From: a virus
IMG/VR virus record: IMGVR_UViG_3300020385_000934
Span: 1 to 21,503 of that record
Length of the DNA: 21,503 nt
Strand: one strand, 5' to 3'
The notes under the pieces are model-generated. The model did no database searches. It was not told where the DNA came from and saw only the letters and a program-made list of their open reading frames with translations. Positions within the stretch are counted from its first letter, which is position 1, and the number at the start of each line of letters is the position of its first letter. Both the position numbers and the translations under genes were made by a program. Positions 13,112 through 21,503 of the stretch are shown in pieces.

Positions 13112-16100
13112 TCAGACGGAGAACAATCTCCAACCGTAGGTATCACCCGAGAAGGCAAGTTCAAATGAAGCCCCTTCAAGATTGACCGTCATGTTAGCAT
13201 CATCACCCTGAATCTTCTTCCCATTACGGTTAACAACTAGTGCGTTAGAATCAAAGGTCTTAGCAACATCATAGAATCTAATGGTATCTCCCAGTGTGGG
13301 GGTTCCAGGTAGAGTCAGAGTTAAAGTACCACCAGTGGTGTTAACAAAGTAGACCTGATTCGACAGAACCGCGCCTGAACTCGATACCGTTGAGTATGTC
13401 TTAAGTCCAGGTTGTGCCCAAATAGATCCGTTATAGAATTCAATAGAACCAAGATCAGTGTTGAATCTCAAAGCACCAAGGTTGAACTCTTCATCGATAC
13501 CACCAGGTCTTTCGGCAGTAGTACCAACTGGTGGAGTCATTGCCTTGGTTCCCATCGCACCATGACGGAGGAATCCAGCAACTGCACCCTCAGTAGGACA
13601 TGCAGTATTAGACATACCAGACATGAATTCATCCGAGGAGAATTCGTTGATTGCCTCACCAATTTGACCACCGATTGCACCCAGTCTCAGTTCAGTCAAA
13701 CCAGACAGGTTGAACGCAGAAGCATCCAAGGTTGCACGACCAGTCAACTGATCAACGGAGAAGAATTGACCGACTCTGAAGTTACCACCTTGGTCAGTGG
13801 AAACGAAGAACACCTTACCAGGACCGAAGATGTTAGTCTCATTACCCTGAATAATCTGAGTTTGATCAACATCGGGATAATTGGTCTCTACTTTGTTACC
13901 AGTACCAACACTCAAGAAGTCATGACCTGTTAGGCGACACTGTGAGAAGAGGGTTCTAACAGATAATGTAGAACCTGCACCAGTAACCTCTCGGGTATCC
14001 CATGTGCCAGTTGTCTTCTCTGGAGAAATTGTCAGCGTAGCACGATCTTGATATGTTACTGTTGCAATACCACTAGTCGTGTAATACGTGTATGTAGCCG
14101 CAGCAGCAACATTCGTGACGGTGTTAATGATATAGAAGAGATTGTCATCACCGTAAGAGGATGTAGAGAATCCAAGTGCGTCACCAACTAAGAGTGTTGA
14201 AGAAATATTGTCAACCTCAAGGATTGTTCCTCTTTGTCCTCCGATAGAAGAAGTAACGCCAGAAACTGTGATAGAACCAACACCAGCCTGACTGTCGCCA
14301 CCAGCACCGAACCAGATAATCTCACCATCTACGAATCCAGTGGTTCCAAGACCAACCGAACCATAACCAGGATGATACTTGAAGTAGATTCTGTCTGCAG
14401 AGGTTTGATCGTTAATGAACCATCCACGAGCACCAGAGGTAGCACCAAACATGGTAGCACCAATAGCCAGAGTACCAGCCTTAGTTGGACCGTTTACTTC
14501 CATCAGAGAACCAAAGACTCTTGATGTTCTTGGGGTTTCGTCTGTGGAGAATCCAGATGCAATAACACCGTAATCACCATAGGAGTTGTTACCACCAACG
14601 GAACGAATTCTAGATCCGCCACCAGAGTAGTATCCCCACTTACAGTAGTAGGTGAAGCAAGAAACAATCTCGGAGATTGCACTCTTGTCTAGGATATATC
14701 CAGCACCATCGGAAGATACCTGGGTGAAGGAGTCAAAGACAATTGATTTCGCACCCTCGGTATGGACACCACCATCAGCGAATACACCAACAGCACCACC
14801 ACCGTGACGACCGAAATCACTTGCATTATCGGAGAATACAGTACAATCCTTAACGTAAGGAGACTTATTATTGATTGGGGAATCTGGGTTAAAGGCACAA
14901 ACAACACCAGCAGCAGTTGTTCCAAGACCAGTTCTAATGTTACTATTATCTAGTACAAAAGGTGCGTTAGGATCATACATAAATCCTTCCATTCCCTTCA
15001 TGGACATTGCCTGAAGTGTAGTAGCATCAGACAACTGGAACATCTGAGATCTGTTATTAGGAGTAACAGTGTCGTCAGAGAAACCAGAAGCAGGTAGAAT
15101 CTGAGTACCTCTTAGTGAGTTACCGATAATCGAGGTAAAAGGAGGAACCTTGATTGGCAGTTGCTCATAGAACTGTGAAGCAGACAGTTTCAGAATAGCA
15201 GGAGTTAGGTCAGTTAGATGACCACCTCTTACATATGTGTGATTGATTGTGGAGATACCAACGTTAGCTCTAATTCTATTGGCATCGATAACCTGAAGAA
15301 CCTCAAAGTAAGACTTGGAGACCTTATCGGGATAAACCGTTGTTGTAACACCAACAAACGCAGTACCACCAGAAACATAGAGATAATCAGTATTGGAAAC
15401 ACCGACGTTAACTACAATAGAGTTGTTATCGGGAACTGCCTGAACTGGGAACTGGAAAGTAGATGCCTGAGTATGAACTGCAGGGAACTTACCAGTAATT
15501 GTCTGAGAAGAACTTGCAGTACCAACATTAACCGTGATGGTAGTAGTTGTTGCAGCAGTAATCGACAGAGCAGTATTGTATGCAGGATCAGGAGAACCAT
15601 CACCAGCAGTTGCTCTTGGATATGCGTGGTCGGTTAGGTAACCGTCCATGGAACACTTGAAGACCAGACCTTCGGTAAGAAGTTTGACCGATGTACCAAC
15701 ATCAAGTTGATGAACACCGACATCCATTACGATATCGCCAGTTACCTGGTTATATGTTGCACCACCAACTTGGAAGTTGACGATAGGAGAAGGTCCAACG
15801 TTAACTGTGAAAGTGTTTGCAGTAATTGCGTTGATTGAGAGGTTGACGCCGTATGCAGGGTCAGTTGTTCTTGGATATGTCTTATTAGAACTACCACCGT
15901 CCATCTGACAAGTGAATGTCATTGAGTTGGCATCGAAGCTGATGGTGTCACTAATCGATAGACCGTGAGAACCAACAGTGATCTCCAATTCACCACTAGT
16001 TGCGGTATAAACAGCGTTTGTTGGAGTTAACTGGGATCCAGCAAGAGATCCTGTTACAACGTTAACTGCACCCGAAGTAGCAGCCACAAAGTTATGAATG

Positions 16101-17545
16101 TAGTCACCACCAGTGATGAGGGCATCCTGTTCTGCACTGGAGAACTGGTGATCAAAGTTTGCATTACCAGTGAATGAAATACCAAGATTTCTCAATCTAA
16201 CAGTAGCACCAATTCCAATTTCTGGAGCAGCACCAAGACCAATAGCAGTAATAGTTGCAAGACCAACAGCCTTGTTATAGGTCATGCCCAAGATGTTGAA
16301 GACATTACCACCAGATAGACATTCAAATTCAATCTCAGCCAACTGAACAAACGTACCAACGTTTGCCAGACCGTGACCAGGAGATGTGATAGTTGCAACA
16401 CCAGTTGAAGCAGTATACTGGAAGTCAGTGATATTGTTATCAGGACGTGCAGCAGCACAAGCCGCCTTGATTGTCTTAAATGCAAGGTTAGGTGCAAGAC
16501 CGTTGTTGGCATCTAGACCATCTTCGGAGTCAACGTAATAGATTCTTGTCTGGTTACCAACAATTTCGTATCCAGGAACTCCATCACTTTGAACTGCAAG
16601 TGCATAACCAGTAGAACCAATACCGATTCTAGAAGGACCACCGTTATAGGTAAGAATATCACCCTTAGTATTAAGAGCCGCAGATGAGTCACCAGCAGCC
16701 AATGTTTCCCAATATGTTCCTACACCAGCAATTGGGTTAATATTTACGAAAGAAGCACCAACCGAGACATACGAGTTAGATCCATATCTAACGACATGAC
16801 CTGGATGATATGCGAATGTTGTGGAGAAATTACCAACAAAGCTAATGCCTTTGACCAGAAGATCCCAGACGGCTGTGCCACTATACTGAGCATCTCCAAC
16901 AGTTCCCAGACCAGTTTGAACAGGAGAAACATTGGTAGTAATACCAAGTCTGTGGCGATAAGAATTACCACCAAACAGAACCATATCACCTCTATAATAG
17001 GTGCCTTCTGTATATGTTACTGCAGCTCCAGCAAGACCATCGGAAAGAACATTCCACTTACTACCTGTTCCTAAACCAATGTATTCTGGTGGGTTAAATC
17101 CAGCAGCAGAAGTAGTAATTGCAACATAGGAAGACCCGTTGTAATTAACAACGTCCCCTTGCTGATACTCTGTAGTGTTTTGCCACTCACCTTCTGCATT
17201 AAAACCTGCTACATACTGAACAACCTTCGTCTCATCGATAAATGTACCGACAGAAGTATGTGCAGTCGTAACACGATATACTACGTTACCGAAAGTGACG
17301 AGATCGTTTACTCGGTAATACGTATTTGTTAACCAACTACCCCTGTTCTCTAGACCCTCAATATGAAGATTCCAATTACCGAGATCGGTGTAGAAGTTAG
17401 CAGTGCTTCCAGTGGAAGTGTGGTTTGCGACCGCTACATAAGTATTGCCACCAAACTTGGCGATATCGTCAATCAGGTAAGATTTGGAAGTAGCCCAATT
17501 ACCTGTCCAGTTGAATTTTACTCTTCCAAGTCTAAACTCAGCCAT
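13112..17545 (-). CDS. Large tail-fibre/virion protein with CBM-like modules and a parallel beta-helix
   Basis: A 1477-residue structural protein. Residues about 11-285 hold at least five short modules of the form W-x6-Y-x3-D-x-V-x-F/Y-x-G-x2-Y (for example 16-41, 70-95, 120-145, 180-200, 236-262), reminiscent of carbohydrate-binding modules of the CBM5/12 type. At 335-363 IYYVDSEDGLDANNG followed by AFKTIKAA is the usual opening of a right-handed parallel beta-helix as in pectate-lyase-like fibre proteins. Three modules with TG-x-(A/I)-x-I...HGL...F-x-C...YPR...DPAY...VNVG interrupt it at about 372-485, 505-585 and 594-680. The helix resumes after about 790 with Gly/Asn-rich rungs. The C-terminus (TLTLPGTPTLGDTIRFYD and a final YGWRLFSV) looks like a cap or trimerisation domain. 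AGGAG precedes the ATG. Its likely job is receptor contact or polysaccharide binding; enzymatic activity is not shown. Confidence 0.8.
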   Translation of the reverse strand: MAEFRLGRVKFNWTGNWATSKSYLIDDIAKFGGNTYVAVANHTSTGSTANFYTDLGNWNLHIEGLENRGSWLTNTYYRVNDLVTFGNVVYRVTTAHTSVGTFIDETKVVQYVAGFNAEGEWQNTTEYQQGDVVNYNGSSYVAITTSAAGFNPPEYIGLGTGSKWNVLSDGLAGAAVTYTEGTYYRGDMVLFGGNSYRHRLGITTNVSPVQTGLGTVGDAQYSGTAVWDLLVKGISFVGNFSTTFAYHPGHVVRYGSNSYVSVGASFVNINPIAGVGTYWETLAAGDSSAALNTKGDILTYNGGPSRIGIGSTGYALAVQSDGVPGYEIVGNQTRIYYVDSEDGLDANNGLAPNLAFKTIKAACAAARPDNNITDFQYTASTGVATITSPGHGLANVGTFVQLAEIEFECLSGGNVFNILGMTYNKAVGLATITAIGLGAAPEIGIGATVRLRNLGISFTGNANFDHQFSSAEQDALITGGDYIHNFVAATSGAVNVVTGSLAGSQLTPTNAVYTATSGELEITVGSHGLSISDTISFDANSMTFTCQMDGGSSNKTYPRTTDPAYGVNLSINAITANTFTVNVGPSPIVNFQVGGATYNQVTGDIVMDVGVHQLDVGTSVKLLTEGLVFKCSMDGYLTDHAYPRATAGDGSPDPAYNTALSITAATTTTITVNVGTASSSQTITGKFPAVHTQASTFQFPVQAVPDNNSIVVNVGVSNTDYLYVSGGTAFVGVTTTVYPDKVSKSYFEVLQVIDANRIRANVGISTINHTYVRGGHLTDLTPAILKLSASQFYEQLPIKVPPFTSIIGNSLRGTQILPASGFSDDTVTPNNRSQMFQLSDATTLQAMSMKGMEGFMYDPNAPFVLDNSNIRTGLGTTAAGVVCAFNPDSPINNKSPYVKDCTVFSDNASDFGRHGGGAVGVFADGGVHTEGAKSIVFDSFTQVSSDGAGYILDKSAISEIVSCFTYYCKWGYYSGGGSRIRSVGGNNSYGDYGVIASGFSTDETPRTSRVFGSLMEVNGPTKAGTLAIGATMFGATSGARGWFINDQTSADRIYFKYHPGYGSVGLGTTGFVDGEIIWFGAGGDSQAGVGSITVSGVTSSIGGQRGTILEVDNISSTLLVGDALGFSTSSYGDDNLFYIINTVTNVAAAATYTYYTTSGIATVTYQDRATLTISPEKTTGTWDTREVTGAGSTLSVRTLFSQCRLTGHDFLSVGTGNKVETNYPDVDQTQIIQGNETNIFGPGKVFFVSTDQGGNFRVGQFFSVDQLTGRATLDASAFNLSGLTELRLGAIGGQIGEAINEFSSDEFMSGMSNTACPTEGAVAGFLRHGAMGTKAMTPPVGTTAERPGGIDEEFNLGALRFNTDLGSIEFYNGSIWAQPGLKTYSTVSSSGAVLSNQVYFVNTTGGTLTLTLPGTPTLGDTIRFYDVAKTFDSNALVVNRNGKKIQGDDANMTVNLEGASFELAFSGDTYGWRLFSV

Positions 17546-17563
17546 TGTTTCTCCTTTTAATTA

Positions 17564-17968
17564 TTATTTTGGTCCGATAGAGTTGTAATCATAATCTGGT
17601 CCATTGAACCTGATGACGAAAAAACCATCATCATCTATGTAATAGTAGAGGTTCCTTCTATCAAAGCGGATCTGTTGATATTTATCATTCGGATCATCTA
17701 AAGATTTTTTGTCCGTAGCAATGTCGTTACGAATGACTGACGTTTTACCAACACCAACATCATAACAACCATAGTCAACACCATCACCGAATTCTGGAAT
17801 TGAAGTTCCATTGGTTCGATAAAACTCGCCTAGTTCTGTAGATGCAGCACTAACTTTAGAGAAATGCAGCATATTATCTGCGTCTCTTCTTAATGCGTAT
17901 ACAAAAAATCCAGATGATTCTGATGGTAAAAATTCACCAGAAATTGAATTACTTAGGGTTAGTGCCAT
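17564..17968 (-). CDS. Small virion-associated protein of unknown function
   Basis: A 134-residue soluble protein I do not recognise. It begins MALTLSNSISGEFLPSESSG, then has a mixed beta-type composition with many aromatic residues and an acidic C-terminal half (a YYIDDDGFFVIRFNGPDYDY stretch near the end). There is no signal peptide or membrane segment. It lies two bases after the Mtd-N-like gene and 18 bases before the large fibre gene, all apparently read from the late promoter at 18463, so a role in the same fibre or its attachment to the baseplate is a reasonable inference. Confidence 0.6.
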   Translation of the reverse strand: MALTLSNSISGEFLPSESSGFFVYALRRDADNMLHFSKVSAASTELGEFYRTNGTSIPEFGDGVDYGCYDVGVGKTSVIRNDIATDKKSLDDPNDKYQQIRFDRRNLYYYIDDDGFFVIRFNGPDYDYNSIGPK

Positions 17969-17970
17969 GT

Positions 17971-18429
17971 TTAACTGCCTCTATTGTTGAACACTTTCCA
18001 AAGACTTCCATTCCAAATGAATGTTACAGATGCTCCAGATACATCCATAATAAAAGGTGAACTTTCTCTTACGAGGTGACCGTTCTCAAAAGACTTATCT
18101 GAAATAACGTTTACTGGATTGATACTCATAAAATTACCAAAATCTTCAATCCAAACCCAGTCACCAACTGCACGAGGAGTTGGTAAAGTAACATTCAATC
18201 CTGTAGGAGTATATGTGGAGTCAACCGTATATTTCTGGTTAGTACCAGTGGTAGTATCTCCAGCGACATAAATCCATCTTGATCTTGAAAGTTCAAAACC
18301 GCCAGGAGTTACACCGTCATGGACAACAGCAACATTTTTATCCGTATCAACAGTAATTTCAGCAAGGGCCCCAGTGAAGTTAAAGTGTTCAGCTGTGGTT
18401 CCCTTTCTAAATTGAACCTGTTTTGTCAT
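17971..18429 (-). CDS. Virion protein with Mtd-like N-terminal domain
   Basis: A 152-residue protein whose first 45 residues closely follow the N-terminal domain of the Bordetella phage BPP-1 major tropism determinant (Mtd_N): VQFRKGTTAEH, then FTGALAEITVDTDKNVAVVHDG, broken here as FTGA at 18-21, EITVDTDKN at 24-32 and VVHDG at 35-39, then GGFEL. In Mtd this part forms a beta-prism that holds the trimer on the fibre. The C-type lectin domain that varies in Mtd is absent; residues about 50-152 (IYVAGDTTTGTNQKYTVDST and a final WNGSLWKVFNNRG) look like a short beta-rich virion domain. No reverse transcriptase or template repeat is seen nearby, so there is no sign of a diversity-generating retroelement. 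It is the first gene after the late promoter at 18463-18470. Confidence 0.75.
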   Translation of the reverse strand: MTKQVQFRKGTTAEHFNFTGALAEITVDTDKNVAVVHDGVTPGGFELSRSRWIYVAGDTTTGTNQKYTVDSTYTPTGLNVTLPTPRAVGDWVWIEDFGNFMSINPVNVISDKSFENGHLVRESSPFIMDVSGASVTFIWNGSLWKVFNNRGS

Positions 18430-18462
18430 GATTCAGAACTCATGAAAGGTATGCTTCTGATT

Positions 18463-18470
18463 TATTTATA
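18463..18470 (-). promoter_or_regulatory. Late promoter, TATAAATA, for the fibre gene cluster
   Basis: A perfect T4 late consensus on the minus strand, starting four bases after the stop codon of the 18474 gene and 33 bases before the ATG at 18429. It probably drives the 18429, 17968 and 17545 genes. Confidence 0.75.
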
Positions 18471-18473
18471 AAG

Positions 18474-21400
18474 TTAAATGATAGTAACGTATACGCGAGC
18501 TGGTTCAAACGCAATTGTTTCCGTAAATGAGGCTCCGAAGAAGTTGGCAACACCGATACCGACGTATGTTGTTCTCGCAAATGCTTCGTCTTTTGTACCA
18601 AATCCGAAGAGAGAACCAGAACCAACAACTTCTGGGAAAGTCCTCTTGACGGCAACGCCCCCAGTAAAGTATATAACTCCCGTGCCTGTGTAATGTGGAG
18701 TGTAATCGACTTCTGGGTGAACAAGAGGAGTGTTTGAGAATGTAAATGTTCCTGATGTGCCAGGATCTTTGTCGTCTCCATAGTATCCAAATACCTGTAT
18801 TGGTTTTGTAATACCAACACCAGAAATTGTAGTAATTCCAGATGTGCCTGGATCTCTGTCGTCTCCGTAGTATCCATAAACTTGATTGAGTGCCGTTTCG
18901 GCATTTCCGTCGATGGAGAAGAGAATTGTATCTGCGCCTGTACCACTGACAAATTTCTCTGTTGCAGAACCAGATATTGGAAGAGTTCCTTTTCCGACGA
19001 TCTTGAGATCGACCTTGACGATAGAACTACCAACAAAAGTAAGATCTCCAAATCCAACCTCTGCGGGAGTATAGTCGATCTGTGGGTGAGTAAGTTCACC
19101 AATAATTGTGATAGTTCCAGACGTGCCAGGATCTCTATCATCTCCGTAGTAACCGTAGACCTGAATTTCTCTGGTTTCTGCAATTCCTTCGATATCGAAG
19201 AGAGCCGTAGTAGTCTCCGAAGGAATAACAATCGATTCTGCACCACTGGAGGAGAAATTGAACGTGCCTCCAGTTGCGATAGAAAGAGTAATTCCAGTAA
19301 TAACTCTTTCTGTGTTGTAGATGGAAATCGTTCCACCCGTTTCGTTGTCCAGAGAGACACGTTCTTGCGAATATCCCGAAACTGTAAAGAGAACTGTACT
19401 TTCTGGAGTCTGGAAAGAACTTGGAGCATCTGTTGTTCCAGATGCAGTGAGTAATCCAGATCCAACATAATCGAAGGTTCTTCTTTCGTATAGAGCAGAG
19501 AATTTGAAGAGTTCTCCCGTTCCAATTTCTCTGAATGTTGCAGCGAGATCGGAATATTCTCCAGAGAAGTATGCAGTTCCAACACCAATATAATCTCTGG
19601 TGGACTTGATGATGATTCCTTGCTGAGCAGGAGTAATCGAAATGACTCCAGTCGTTCCAGCTCCAGGATCTCTGTCGTCCCCATAATATCCAAATACCTG
19701 AATTGGACGAGCAGGGGAGACACCCGTGAAGGTGACTTGTCCAGGACCACCAAAGATTGTTCCAGGAGAATAACTTTCCGAAAGACCAGTCTCTCTCCCA
19801 GAACTGATTCCCTGAGCCGCGGTATGAATACCGAGGATATAGATAGTACCATCAGTAAAGATTGGTGCATTGGTACGACCAATAGCCTTACCACTAAGAG
19901 TAAGAACACCCTCTCCTTTATAATCGGGAAGATATCTGGTAGTGACAATACCAGGACCAGTACCATCTTCGTTGAGCCCACCACCACTCGCAAGTGTAAA
20001 TGCGGTCTCAATACCAATATTTCTCTCAATACCATAATGTGGAGTGAAGTCGATGTCTGGATGATATAGTTCTCCAAACAGACGTTGAGTTGCCTTTGTT
20101 GTCGCGACAGCAAAGGAAAGTCCAGGTCGAACATCTGCTCCACTGAATACATGTAGATAAGTTCCTTCTGGAGGATCCATGGAGGATCTTTCCACTGCAG
20201 AACCAGAGAAGGAAAGAATGCCAGTTCCAATCTCGACAAATCTGACCTTCTCGACTCCAATACCAGAGAAATATGCAGTTCCAATTCCAACTTCGGCAAA
20301 GGTGACCGATTCGTCTTCGGCTGCACCAGAAATTGTGAAGAGAATTGTATCTTCTGGAGTCTGAGCAATAAACTTCTCTGGGGAAGTAGTACCAATAAAG
20401 TCGAATAGGACGGTATTGCCATCCGAGGTAATAAATCTCTCTTCTGCAGTACCAGAAGGAATAATAGTACCAGAACCATTCCATTGAGGAATAAATCTGG
20501 TGATCGTAAGAGTTGGAGGTTGCTCAATATCAACCTGACCATAAGGTACTCTGGTTAGAGAATCGGTAGTAGCATTGATGAATCCAAAGTCATCGTAACC
20601 TTGGTTGATATCCTGATCAATGAATCCAGTGTAATTTGGATATAGATATTGATCATATGCTGGACCACCTGGAATTGGAGATCCTTCGGTAATAGTACCA
20701 AGATCTTCAGATACGACAGTAGTTCCAAAGTTGACAGGGAACGATTCTGTTTTGTCGAAACTTGGAAGAATACTTGTTCCGCCAGTGCTCTGGTCATAAG
20801 TTAGACCGTTGCTACTGAACAGTACATCTTGGTCATAAGTATTCGTCTCATTATCATAGGTTTCAACTTCAGATGCAGCACCAGAGAAGTTGAGACCCAT
20901 CCCATATGCAGCTGCATTGAGGATATTTCCATAATCTTCATCTTGAGGACCATAGTAGATTGAAGATTCGTTGTAACTCTTAACGAAGTCCTCATTAATA
21001 AGTCCACCACCAATTGTGGTGAGAACAAGATCCATATCAGGATCAATGATCCTGAGGTATGTCTGGAACTCTTCTCTACCTGTACGGAGTGTAGCAATAC
21101 CAACACCAGTAACAGTAGGACTGAATACAATACCTGCAGTTCCGCCAACATATACATCACCCGTTGGATCGGGACTAACTGCTCTTGCTTCTGCAAGACC
21201 AGATAGGAAAGTAAAGTTCCCATCAGTTCCTTGAGGTTCAATGAACGGAGTGACCGACTCATTACCAGAACCACTGAGAGTAAATTCACCTTCGAGACCG
21301 AATACTGTACTTTGTGGAGCCTGACTGAACCAGTTGTAACCAAAGATGTTGATACCAGCCTTGTAGGTGGCAATACCAGTAATACCAGAAGATTCGTATC

Positions 21401-21503
21401 CGAACGTTCTTTCCAGACTGGAATCTTCGGAAATTCTGAAGGTTGCAATTCCAGTAAATCCAAGTGTCTGTTTGGTGAGCGAAGACTCTCCAACAGAGAA
21501 TGT
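18474..21503 (-). CDS. Large repetitive virion structural protein, N-terminus beyond window
   Basis: The frame is open from the right edge to TAA at 18474-18476, giving 1009 visible residues. An internal ATG at 21035 is not the start, because the same repeat pattern continues upstream to the edge (for example FGYESSGITGIATYKAGINI). The protein is built of short beta-strand repeats of three interleaved kinds: GxGxxxFSGxxxE(R/K) units; TPE(D/S)T-x-LFT(I/V)SG units; and four copies of QV(F/Y)GYYGDDRDPG-x-(S/T)G near the C-terminal half, plus three HP-x-(I/V)D(Y/F)TP units. There are no Cys, membrane segments or signal peptide in the visible part. Such a composition fits a long beta-repeat fibre or baseplate-associated protein. 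It precedes a new late promoter and lies at the expected place of T4 baseplate and fibre genes. The exact T4 equivalent is not recognised. Confidence 0.7.
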   Translation of the reverse strand, partial: TFSVGESSLTKQTLGFTGIATFRISEDSSLERTFGYESSGITGIATYKAGINIFGYNWFSQAPQSTVFGLEGEFTLSGSGNESVTPFIEPQGTDGNFTFLSGLAEARAVSPDPTGDVYVGGTAGIVFSPTVTGVGIATLRTGREEFQTYLRIIDPDMDLVLTTIGGGLINEDFVKSYNESSIYYGPQDEDYGNILNAAAYGMGLNFSGAASEVETYDNETNTYDQDVLFSSNGLTYDQSTGGTSILPSFDKTESFPVNFGTTVVSEDLGTITEGSPIPGGPAYDQYLYPNYTGFIDQDINQGYDDFGFINATTDSLTRVPYGQVDIEQPPTLTITRFIPQWNGSGTIIPSGTAEERFITSDGNTVLFDFIGTTSPEKFIAQTPEDTILFTISGAAEDESVTFAEVGIGTAYFSGIGVEKVRFVEIGTGILSFSGSAVERSSMDPPEGTYLHVFSGADVRPGLSFAVATTKATQRLFGELYHPDIDFTPHYGIERNIGIETAFTLASGGGLNEDGTGPGIVTTRYLPDYKGEGVLTLSGKAIGRTNAPIFTDGTIYILGIHTAAQGISSGRETGLSESYSPGTIFGGPGQVTFTGVSPARPIQVFGYYGDDRDPGAGTTGVISITPAQQGIIIKSTRDYIGVGTAYFSGEYSDLAATFREIGTGELFKFSALYERRTFDYVGSGLLTASGTTDAPSSFQTPESTVLFTVSGYSQERVSLDNETGGTISIYNTERVITGITLSIATGGTFNFSSSGAESIVIPSETTTALFDIEGIAETREIQVYGYYGDDRDPGTSGTITIIGELTHPQIDYTPAEVGFGDLTFVGSSIVKVDLKIVGKGTLPISGSATEKFVSGTGADTILFSIDGNAETALNQVYGYYGDDRDPGTSGITTISGVGITKPIQVFGYYGDDKDPGTSGTFTFSNTPLVHPEVDYTPHYTGTGVIYFTGGVAVKRTFPEVVGSGSLFGFGTKDEAFARTTYVGIGVANFFGASFTETIAFEPARVYVTII
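18751..19705 (-). repeat. Four GYYGDDRDPG-type repeats in the structural protein
   Basis: Four related 50-60 base units at about 18751-18804, 18838-18888, 19115-19167 and 19647-19705 encode QV(F/Y)GYYGDD(R/K)DPG followed by TSG or AGTTG. The first two are adjacent, the others separated by other repeat types. The GDDRDPG turn could bind a divalent cation, but that is a guess. Confidence 0.85.

Noticed and set aside
13412-13933. Plus-strand open frames across the large fibre gene and the Cys-rich genes (also 15218-15637, 10673-11020, 19620-20069)
   Set aside because: They are antisense to well-supported genes, have Ser/Thr/Asn-rich shadow compositions, no ribosome binding sites and no recognisable motifs.
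17971-18429. Possible diversity-generating retroelement, suggested by the Mtd-like domain
   Set aside because: No reverse transcriptase, no template/variable repeat pair and no C-type lectin domain are visible in the window.
18440-20542. A 700-codon open frame on the minus strand in a different frame from the structural gene
   Set aside because: It lies wholly within the repetitive structural gene, has a Leu/Ser/Arg/Gln composition typical of a frame-shifted reading, contains no domain, and its openness follows from the repeat and codon bias of the real frame.
20801-21493. A 230-codon open frame at the right edge
   Set aside because: It is in the same shifted frame as the one above. The frame continuing from 18474 stays open to 21503 and carries the same repeats, so that is the real gene.
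1-21503. tRNA genes, CRISPR arrays, insertion sequences, integrase sites and photosynthesis genes
   Set aside because: I looked on both strands and saw no cloverleaf-like sequence, spaced direct repeats, transposase motifs or photosystem proteins.

Overview
The window looks like part of the late (virion) region of a T4-like myovirus of marine picocyanobacteria (Synechococcus or Prochlorococcus). The reasons are: a partial T4 gp13-type neck protein at the left edge; T4/cyanophage late-promoter octamers (nATAAATA or nCTAAATA) just upstream of several minus-strand genes; a tail-fibre assembly chaperone; giant beta-rich fibre proteins; and the carbamoyltransferase and 2OG-oxygenase genes often seen in the hypervariable part of such genomes. 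In T4-type gene order the stretch before gene 13 holds baseplate, fibre and whisker genes, which fits the layout here. The host assignment is inference; no host gene is present.

Layout. All genes but two are on the minus strand, so transcription runs right to left. At the right, 18474-21503 is the C-terminal 1009 residues of a repetitive structural protein that continues beyond the window. A late promoter then heads a cluster: an Mtd-N-like virion protein (17971-18429), a small unknown protein (17564-17968) and a 1477-residue beta-helix fibre (13112-17545). Next come three tandem paralogues of a very cysteine- and glycine-rich protein (10628-13042), two of them with their own late promoter at exactly the same distance from the start codon, closed by a terminator. 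A tail-fibre assembly chaperone (9741-10511) follows, with its own promoter and terminator, then a DUF6445-type oxygenase (9042-9674).

From 8978 down to 1881 nine genes are packed with overlapping stops and starts behind one late promoter: a GT9-like glycosyltransferase, a full-length carbamoyltransferase, a nucleotidyltransferase and a PfkB kinase that together correspond to a split HldE, a 2OG oxygenase, a carbamoyltransferase lacking its adenylating domain, a small HAD phosphatase, a cupin and a prolyl-4-hydroxylase-like oxygenase. On the opposite strand, between this operon and gene 13, sit a second DUF6445-type oxygenase and an HldD-type epimerase (396-1918).

Read together, the left 9 kb looks like a glycan-decoration module. 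It can be read as making an ADP-heptose-like sugar nucleotide (kinase, nucleotidyltransferase, epimerase, perhaps the HAD phosphatase), transferring it (GT9-like enzyme), and hydroxylating and carbamoylating the product or its acceptor. The target is unknown: it could be the adjacent fibre proteins or the host surface. No gap longer than 300 bases lacks a gene, and I saw no tRNA, CRISPR array, transposase or reverse transcriptase.
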